From Dehalococcoidia bacterium UBA6808 (GTDB lineage: Bacteria > Chloroflexota > Dehalococcoidia > GIF9 > UBA5629), in NCBI GenBank assembly GCA_002452695.1, contig DKFA01000105.1, positions 1 through 11,725 of the forward strand: a stretch of DNA of 11,725 bases, written 5' to 3'. The notes under the pieces were generated by a model that saw nothing but the letters and a program-made list of their open reading frames with translations, was not told the origin of the DNA and made no database searches. Positions within the stretch are counted from its first letter, which is position 1, and every line of letters starts with the position of its first letter. The position numbers and the translations under genes are program-made. Shown here one piece after another: positions 6,002 to 11,725 of this stretch.

Positions 6002-7147
6002 ATGAGAAAGTTCAGCGCAGCCTTGGCGCTGCTGCTTATTTTGCTCACAGCGGCGGCCTGCCGCATCGAGATAATAACAGACTCGCAGCCGCCTTTCAAT
6101 GCGCCCCCGGCTGCATCCACAAATGCGGCCCCTGCTTCCACGGCGGTCAAGATCACACCGGTCGACCCGAACTGGGAAGCGCCTGCCCCTGAGACCGGCG
6201 TCCCCACGCTGCCCGATATAGCCTCGGTCGTGGAAAGGGGCTATCCCTCGGTAGTCACGATCACTACCGAGCAGCTCGTCAACGACATGTTCAGCCGCCG
6301 CATTACACAGTCGGGCGCAGGCTCCGGCTGGGTGCTGGACAGCAAGGGCATCGTGGTAACCAACAACCACGTTGTGGAGAATGCCAGCAAGATAGTGCTC
6401 AAGTTCGCTGACGACCGCACCTTCGAAGCTACTTCCGCCAATATTTTTCGCGATCCCACCACCGACCTGGCCATAGTCAAAGTCAACCTGGCCGACCTGA
6501 AACAAAGCTTCGTGGGTGATTCGGGCAAATTGAGGGTGGGTGATTGGGTGGTAGCCATCGGCAATCCGCTGGGCAAGGGCATCAAGGCCAAGGAAGGCAT
6601 CGTGAGCGGCATTAAGGTATCGCTTTCAACCGAAGAGGATGACGCCCTTTACGACCTGATCGAGACCTCGGCCGCCATCAACCCGGGCAATAGCGGAGGC
6701 CCTTTGCTCAACATGAAGGGAGAGGTGATCGGCATCACCAGCGCCAAGATCGCCTCGGTGGGCGTGGAAGGCATGGGCTATGCCATCAGCATCAACTCGG
6801 CCCTGCCCATACTCCAGGAGCTGATCAGCAAGGGCTACGTGACGCGCCCCTTCCTGGGCGTGGAGCTGTACACGGTGGACGAATACGTAGCTTACTATAA
6901 CAACCTCGGCATCAATAGAGGCGCGGTGGTGACGGTGGTGCAGCCCGGCAGCCCGGCGGCCAAAGCCGGACTCAGGCGGCTGGATGTAATCATCAAATTC
7001 AAGGGGCAAGATGTCAATAATGCCCCTGAGCTGCTCAAGGCACTGCGCCAGTCGCAGATCGGCGAGGAAGTCAGCATCACCTTTGTTCGCGGCAGGAACA
7101 TGATGACCACCACAGCTAAGCTGGCCACCAGCCCGCCGCCGAAGTAA
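6002..7147 (+). CDS. htrA: HtrA/DegP-family serine protease with one PDZ domain
   Basis: 381 aa. Envelope quality-control protease and chaperone acting outside the cytoplasmic membrane. Seen: signal peptide (R2-K3, hydrophobic 4-19) ending TAAAC, so C20 is a probable lipidation site; a Pro/Ala-rich spacer (29-66); a trypsin-like domain with the full triad H123 (TNNHVV), D155 (TTDLAI) and S231 (GNSGGP), plus the GNPLG loop (187-191); and a single PDZ domain (about 280-372) with FLGVEL and GSPAAKAGLRRLDVI. One PDZ is the DegS/Gram-positive HtrA-like layout. Start: ATG 6002 with AGAGG (5987-5991) 10 nt upstream. The in-frame ATG at 5954 would put 16 charged residues before the signal peptide and lies inside the likely promoter. 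It is probably a single-gene transcript, convergent with ileS; no clear terminator follows. Confidence 0.92.
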   Translation: MRKFSAALALLLILLTAAACRIEIITDSQPPFNAPPAASTNAAPASTAVKITPVDPNWEAPAPETGVPTLPDIASVVERGYPSVVTITTEQLVNDMFSRRITQSGAGSGWVLDSKGIVVTNNHVVENASKIVLKFADDRTFEATSANIFRDPTTDLAIVKVNLADLKQSFVGDSGKLRVGDWVVAIGNPLGKGIKAKEGIVSGIKVSLSTEEDDALYDLIETSAAINPGNSGGPLLNMKGEVIGITSAKIASVGVEGMGYAISINSALPILQELISKGYVTRPFLGVELYTVDEYVAYYNNLGINRGAVVTVVQPGSPAAKAGLRRLDVIIKFKGQDVNNAPELLKALRQSQIGEEVSITFVRGRNMMTTTAKLATSPPPK

Positions 7148-7189
7148 AGGCAAAGGGCACAACAGCACAGCCATTTTCATATATATCAC

Positions 7190-7311
7190 ATGTTAACTGG
7201 AAAAGACATTGATGAATACAGGGAATTGCTCCGTTCAAAAGGCACAACTATATAGATCGAGTTACTGATAATGAACTTTGCAGGAAGGCCGGCGTCAATC
7301 CCGAATATTAA
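7190..7311 (+). pseudogene. Possible small frameshifted ORF remnant
   Basis: ATG 7190 gives 21 codons (MLTGKDIDEYRELLRSKGTT, then I) before TAG 7253-7255. From GAT 7255 another frame reads DRVTDNELCRKAGVNPEY and ends at TAA 7309-7311. Joined by one indel this is a charged, protein-like string of about 40 residues. No clear Shine-Dalgarno is present and the family is not recognised. It is the only content seen in the 177-nt gap between htrA and ileS. Confidence 0.25.
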
Positions 7312-7324
7312 CCTTGTTTAATCC

Positions 7325-10300
7325 CTATTTCTTCTTGATGGCGAGCGTGACCTCGATGCCGGAGAGCTTGAACTTCTCAGAGTATGCCCCATCAGCGGGT
7401 GCACCCTTCTCGATCTTCTCCGATAGGGTTTCCTGGCTGATATAGTCGGAGTGTTCCTTCATCATCTCGTCAATCTGCTCGTTGCCCTGGTAATAGGTGA
7501 CAATATGGTCGGCGATCTCGAGGCCGTACGTCTTTCGCATGGTCTGCAAGCGCCTGACGATCTCCCTGGCCAGTCCTTCATTGACCAGCTCGGGGGTCAG
7601 CTCCGTACTTACGCCCACCTGGTAATCACCTTCGATGGTGCAGGCAAGGCCTTTGCCGTCCAGTATATCTTCGGTGCAGAACTCTATATTCTTGACATTG
7701 AGCTCGTCCAGGATCTGCGGGCAGAGCTTGGTCAACATCTCCTTTTCGCCGGATGAGCGGGCCTTGACGACAACCGCCTGCAGCGGCTGCCTGACCTTGA
7801 CCCGGCTCTTGGAGCGGGCGGCGCGTCCCATGCTGCATACCTTCATAGCAAGGTCTGTAGCCGAAATAATATCTTCGTCGATGAGCGAGGCGTCTGCCTG
7901 CGGCCATTCGGCCAGATGCACGCTCTCGGGGGCCTGTTTATCCACGTTCTTGACCAGGTTCTGGTATATATCCTCTGCCACAAAGGGGATGAAGGGAGCA
8001 AGGATTTTGGACAGCGTGACCAGCGCCTGGTACAGCGTATTGTAAGCTGAGACCTTGTCGTCGTCGTTCTGGCTCTTCCAGAAACGCCGGCGGCTGCGCC
8101 TGATATACCAGTTGGACAGGTCGTTGACAAAAGACTCGATCTTGCGCCCGGCTGTGGTGGGGTCGTAGTTGTCGAGCAGCGTATCAACGTCCTGCACCAG
8201 CTTGTTAAGGCTGGAGAGCAGCCATTTATCCAGGTCGGAGGTCGGAGCGACTATCTTTTTTCCCGGCGTGAAATTATCGATATTGGCATATATGACGAAG
8301 AACGAATAGGTATTCCAGAGGGTCATGAGGAAATTGCGCATGACCTCAACCACCATGTCGGGCGACATGCGCCTGACGTTGCCCGGAGGCGCGGCGGTGA
8401 ACATGTACCACCTTAGCGCATCAGCGCCGGAACTATCGAGCACGGCCCAGGGGTCCACCACGTTGCCGTGGGTCTTGCTCATCTTCTCTCCCTGCGCATC
8501 CAGTATGTGGCCCAGGCAGATCACATTCTTGTAGCAGGGCTGGCCGAAGAGCAGCGTGGAGAGAGCATGCAGGCTGTAGAACCAGCCGCGGGTCTGGTCG
8601 ACCGCCTCTGATATATAATCGGCAGGAAAGCTCTGTTTGAACTCCTCTTTGTTCTCGAAGGGATAGTGCCACTGTGCAAAGGGCATGGAACCGGAATCGA
8701 ACCAGCAATCGATCACCTCAGGCTGACGTGCCATTTTTCCGCCGCACTTGGGGCAGCTATAGGTGACCTCATCGATATAGGGCCTGTGCAGGTCCATATC
8801 TTCCGTATAACCTGCGAGGCCGGACTTGCCCTTGATCTCTTCCCTGCCCTGCAGGCATTCGATATGCTGGCATTTATCGCAGGCCCACAGGTTGAGCGGA
8901 GTGCCCCAGTATCTCTCACGTGAGAAGGCCCAGTCGACGTTGTTGTTGAGCCAATCGCCGAAGCGGCCTTCTTTGATGTGCTCGGGGTACCAGTTGATCT
9001 GGCGATTGCCGGCAATCATCTCGTTTTTTTTAGCCGAAGTGCGTATGTACCAGGTCTTCTTGGCATAGTATACCAGCGGCGCATCGCAGCGCCAGCAGAA
9101 GGGGTAGGTGTGCTTGATGGTCGCGCTCGTGTACAGCAGGCCGCGGGAATCAAGGTCCTTAAGCACCTCGGGATCGGCGGCCTTGACGAACTTGCCAGAG
9201 AAGGAAAAGGTTCCGGTCACGTTGCCGGACAGGTCTACCTGCTGGACGAAATCCAGATTGTTCTCGATACCGGCCAGGAAGTCAACCTCACCGAAGGCGG
9301 GCGCGATATGTACGATACCTGTGCCGTCTTCCATCGAGACGAATTCGGCGTTGATGGTCTTGTAAAGCAGGTTGGGGTCGGCCTCCTGCACATCGAAGAT
9401 GCCCTGCGTGCCCGGCCTGACGCGCCTGCGCTCCACGTTATAAGTATGAGGATTGTAGAGCGGCACATACAGGGCGTTGGCCAGCTCTTTGCCTTTTAAA
9501 ATCTTAAGGATCGGCTTGTCGCCCAGACCGACGGCGTCCATAAGGGCGGTTGCAAGGAGCAGGTAGTCGCCCTGGTATTCGATCACGCCGTAATCCGCTT
9601 CCGCCGAAAGCGCCAGCGAGGTATTGCCTGGCAGCGTCCATGGCGTTGTGGTCCAGGCCAGGAAATAAGCCCTGCCTTCCTTAACAGCCTTATGCAGTGA
9701 AAACTCGGCTTCGGAATCGTCGGTCAGCCCTGGCAGTCGAGCTATCTTGAACTTAATGTAGACCGAAGGATCGACCGTATCGTCCTTGTAGCCCAGTGCG
9801 ACCTCGTGCGAGCTGAGGGAAGTGCCGCAGCGCGGGCAGTGCGGGGTGACCTTGTAGCCCTGGTAAATGAGGCCCTTGTCCCAGAGCTTCCTGACAGCCC
9901 ACCAGCATGATTCGATATAGGAATTGTCCAGCGTAACATATGGATGCTCGATATCCACCCAGAAACCAATGCGTTCGGTCAGGGAATTCCACTGCTTGAG
10001 GTACTTAAATACGCTTTCACGGCAGAGCTGGTTGAATTTGGCGATGCCGTACTCTTCGATCTGCGTCTTGCTGGTGAAGCCTAGCTGTTTTTCGACTTCC
10101 AGCTCTACGGGCAGACCATGGGTGTCCCAGCCGGCCTTACGGGGGACACAGAAGCCTTTCATTGTTTTGTAGCGCGGAATGACATCCTTGAAAACACGCG
10201 ACAGCACATGATGGATGCCGGGGTTTCCGTTGGCTGTGGGAGGTCCTTCGTAAAAAATAAAGCGGGGAGCGTTTTTCCTGCTTTCTATACTCTTAGCGAA

Positions 10301-10381
10301 TATATCGTTTTTCTGCCAGAACTCAAGTATTTTCTTTTCTACTTCGGGGAAACTGACCCTGCTGCTAACTGGTTGGAACAT
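7325..10381 (-). CDS. ileS: Isoleucyl-tRNA synthetase
   Basis: 1018 aa, class I aminoacyl-tRNA synthetase that charges tRNA-Ile in the cytoplasm. Seen: the ATP-site motif as NGNPGIHHVL (51-60), with GIHH where HIGH is usual, as in the IleS2-like branch; WDTHGLPVE (85-93); the threonine-rich editing-site segment WTTTPWTLPGN (243-253) in the CP1 domain, which removes Val-tRNA-Ile; KMSKT (633-637); then a helical anticodon-binding domain with NWYIRRSRRRFW and a C-terminal extension. Cysteine pairs C182/C185, C429/C432, C501/C504 and C543/C546 are in position to bind zinc. Start: ATG 10381, with AAAGAGG (10396-10390) 8 nt upstream and inside the end of jag; only 2 nt separate the two genes. No T-box of its own is seen. 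The frame is intact. Confidence 0.96.
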   Translation of the reverse strand: MFQPVSSRVSFPEVEKKILEFWQKNDIFAKSIESRKNAPRFIFYEGPPTANGNPGIHHVLSRVFKDVIPRYKTMKGFCVPRKAGWDTHGLPVELEVEKQLGFTSKTQIEEYGIAKFNQLCRESVFKYLKQWNSLTERIGFWVDIEHPYVTLDNSYIESCWWAVRKLWDKGLIYQGYKVTPHCPRCGTSLSSHEVALGYKDDTVDPSVYIKFKIARLPGLTDDSEAEFSLHKAVKEGRAYFLAWTTTPWTLPGNTSLALSAEADYGVIEYQGDYLLLATALMDAVGLGDKPILKILKGKELANALYVPLYNPHTYNVERRRVRPGTQGIFDVQEADPNLLYKTINAEFVSMEDGTGIVHIAPAFGEVDFLAGIENNLDFVQQVDLSGNVTGTFSFSGKFVKAADPEVLKDLDSRGLLYTSATIKHTYPFCWRCDAPLVYYAKKTWYIRTSAKKNEMIAGNRQINWYPEHIKEGRFGDWLNNNVDWAFSRERYWGTPLNLWACDKCQHIECLQGREEIKGKSGLAGYTEDMDLHRPYIDEVTYSCPKCGGKMARQPEVIDCWFDSGSMPFAQWHYPFENKEEFKQSFPADYISEAVDQTRGWFYSLHALSTLLFGQPCYKNVICLGHILDAQGEKMSKTHGNVVDPWAVLDSSGADALRWYMFTAAPPGNVRRMSPDMVVEVMRNFLMTLWNTYSFFVIYANIDNFTPGKKIVAPTSDLDKWLLSSLNKLVQDVDTLLDNYDPTTAGRKIESFVNDLSNWYIRRSRRRFWKSQNDDDKVSAYNTLYQALVTLSKILAPFIPFVAEDIYQNLVKNVDKQAPESVHLAEWPQADASLIDEDIISATDLAMKVCSMGRAARSKSRVKVRQPLQAVVVKARSSGEKEMLTKLCPQILDELNVKNIEFCTEDILDGKGLACTIEGDYQVGVSTELTPELVNEGLAREIVRRLQTMRKTYGLEIADHIVTYYQGNEQIDEMMKEHSDYISQETLSEKIEKGAPADGAYSEKFKLSGIEVTLAIKKK

Positions 10382-10383
10382 TT

Positions 10384-11040
10384 CTATCGCCTCTTTGGTT
10401 GAATAACTACGCGGCGACCGTCACCCTCCCCTATGCTCTGAGTTGTTACATCAGGATTATTAGCCAGAGATATATGGATGATGCGCCTTTCGTCAGGCGG
10501 CATGGGCTCCATGGTAATGGAACGCCTTCTGCGGGCAACCTGGTCGGCCAGCCGCAGGGCCATCTTCTTGAGCGCATCGTAATGCCTTTTTTTATACCAG
10601 TCGACGTCCACGTTGATGGACACCCACTGCTTGACTTTCTCTGCTACGATCAGCCTGACCAGGTACTGCAGCGATGCCAGGGCTTCTCCCCTACGCCCGA
10701 TCAGCACACCCAGGTCGTCGCCCTCGATGTTAAGCGACACCGGGGCATCGGCATCGGCTGATTTGACCACCTCAACGGTGGCGGTAATGGCCATATTGTG
10801 CAAGATCTCGCTCAACACCTGCCTGGCTACCAGGGCAACATCGGATTCAGCGCCTGGCTGAGGTTCATCTTCCAGCAGGGCCACCTTGATCACGGCGTCC
10901 TCGGCGCCCATGCCAAGCACGCCACCTTTGCCCTTCTTGATTACGGTTATCTCGACATCATCTCTGGTAACACCAAGCTGTTCAAGCGCAACTCTTGTCG
11001 CTTCTTCAACTGTTTTAGCGCTTACTTCCAGTTCTTTCAA
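10384..11040 (-). CDS. jag: Jag/KhpB RNA-binding protein (SpoIIIJ-associated)
   Basis: 218 aa, cytoplasmic RNA-binding protein usually encoded just after yidC. Seen: Jag_N domain (1-52) with KKGKGGVLGMG (36-46); a KH domain with the GxxG loop as IGRRGE (114-119) and the following helix ALASLQYLV; and an R3H domain with R185-x3-H189 (ERRIIHISL) and QSIGEGDGRRVVI (201-213). All three domains are complete. Start: TTG at 11040, chosen because the protein then begins MKELEVSAKT like its relatives; the only ribosome-binding signal is a weak AAGGA overlapping the yidC stop, about 11 nt upstream. The yidC gap is 14 nt and the ileS gap 2 nt. In other bacteria KhpB is linked to sRNA binding and control of cell elongation or division; that role is inferred here. 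Confidence 0.93.
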   Translation of the reverse strand: MKELEVSAKTVEEATRVALEQLGVTRDDVEITVIKKGKGGVLGMGAEDAVIKVALLEDEPQPGAESDVALVARQVLSEILHNMAITATVEVVKSADADAPVSLNIEGDDLGVLIGRRGEALASLQYLVRLIVAEKVKQWVSINVDVDWYKKRHYDALKKMALRLADQVARRRRSITMEPMPPDERRIIHISLANNPDVTTQSIGEGDGRRVVIQPKRR

Positions 11041-11054
11041 CTTTTCTTTATTCC

Positions 11055-11725
11055 TTATTTCTTTTCACTACCCTCTTTCAGAGACTTGGGGGCCTGTTGG
11101 CCGCCTTTCTGCGCCTCAGGGGCAGGCTTAGGTTGGGGCCGAAACGACGGCATGGTAAAGTAACCCCATCCACCGCCGACGAAATACTGAATGGCAATTC
11201 CGATTATATTCGAGACAACCCAGTACAACGCCAGGCCACTGGGAAATGACAGCGTGAAGAAGGCGAACATCAACGGCATCATGACCGTCGTCATGCTCGA
11301 CATCTGCTGTTGTTGTGGGTTCGTCGTGGGCGCCGTGACCATCTTCTGCTGCACCCACATGGTGATACCGACCAGAATAGCCAGAATCAGCGTCGGGTCG
11401 GGCTGGGATAATTTCATACCGAGGAAGTCCTCGTTGAGCGGAATGGCCTGGGCCACGATATCCCAGGTATACAGGTGCTGCGAAAGCATCAGCAGGTTCT
11501 CCGGCGTAGCCGCCAGCGCCTGCATGATCGACTGATATAGAGCGATCCAGATAGGGAGCTGAATGAGCATCGGCCACATACAGCCGATAGGATTCATGCC
11601 CGCCTCTTTGTACAGGCGCATCATCTCTTCCTGCATGCGCTTCTGGTCGCGGGCATATTTTTTCTGGATCTCCTGAAGCTTGGGTTGCAGCGCCTGCATG
11701 GCCTTGGTCGACTGCGTTTGCCTAA
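11055..11725 (-). CDS. yidC: YidC/Oxa1 membrane protein insertase, 5' end outside window
   Basis: The frame stays open past the Met at 11699 to the window edge, adding RQTQSTKA before MQALQPKLQE, which matches the usual 'MKAMQALQPK' cytoplasmic loop of YidC; the N-terminal transmembrane segment is therefore cut off. About 222 residues are visible. Seen: the charged helical hairpin loop (YARDQKRMQEEMMRLYKEAG), NPIGCMWPMLIQLPIWIALY (transmembrane), a segment near PTLILAILVGITMWVQ, then paired helices in MMPLMFAFFTLSFPSGLALY and WVVSNIIGIAIQYFV, and a Pro/Lys-rich cytoplasmic tail. It inserts and folds membrane proteins, alone or with SecYEG. No large periplasmic domain is visible in this part. 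It is the upstream gene of the yidC-jag-ileS run; rnpA and rpmH often precede it but lie beyond the window. Confidence 0.93.
   Translation of the reverse strand, partial: RQTQSTKAMQALQPKLQEIQKKYARDQKRMQEEMMRLYKEAGMNPIGCMWPMLIQLPIWIALYQSIMQALAATPENLLMLSQHLYTWDIVAQAIPLNEDFLGMKLSQPDPTLILAILVGITMWVQQKMVTAPTTNPQQQQMSSMTTVMMPLMFAFFTLSFPSGLALYWVVSNIIGIAIQYFVGGGWGYFTMPSFRPQPKPAPEAQKGGQQAPKSLKEGSEKK

Overview
The window is bacterial chromosome, moderately GC-rich, with compact gene spacing and several non-ATG starts (GTG for nfnA, TTG for nfnB and jag). The gene set suggests an anaerobe: electron-bifurcating NfnAB, a stand-alone TrpB2, a tryptophan T-box, and an IleRS with the GIHH form of the HIGH motif. 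A Chloroflexota/Dehalococcoidia-like lineage fits best, but this is inferred from family resemblance and not proven by any single marker.

Layout. 1-2471 (+): the C-terminal end of an FAD-dependent pyridine-nucleotide oxidoreductase, then nfnA and nfnB in one tight operon. 2472-2750: an intergenic stretch with a rho-independent terminator and three separate hairpins of the dispersed REP-like kind. 2751-3950 (-): a membrane protein with an N-terminal export signal, an Ig-like extracytoplasmic domain, one transmembrane helix and a cytoplasmic FHA domain. 3951-4517: a divergent regulatory region holding a strong promoter, a complete T-box riboswitch with a UGG (Trp) specifier and terminator, and a short Trp-containing mini-ORF. 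4518-5885 (+): trpB2, followed by a terminator. 6002-7147 (+): an HtrA/DegP-family PDZ serine protease, probably a lipoprotein. 7148-7324: the gap between the convergent htrA and ileS, holding a possible decayed small ORF. 7325-11725 (-): an operon transcribed yidC -> jag -> ileS, with yidC cut by the window end.

How the parts work together. The first operon moves electrons between NADH, NADPH and ferredoxin. The T-box ties trpB2 transcription to the level of uncharged tRNA-Trp. The yidC-jag-ileS operon links membrane-protein insertion, an RNA-binding partner protein and isoleucyl-tRNA charging; jag and ileS are only 2 nt apart and the ileS ribosome-binding site lies inside the jag coding sequence.

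I did not find a wholly new system. The most interesting parts are the Trp T-box plus mini-ORF in front of a lone trpB2, the Ig-like/TM/FHA protein, and the unusual coupling of ileS to yidC-jag. No rRNA, tRNA, CRISPR array, insertion sequence or phage gene was seen.
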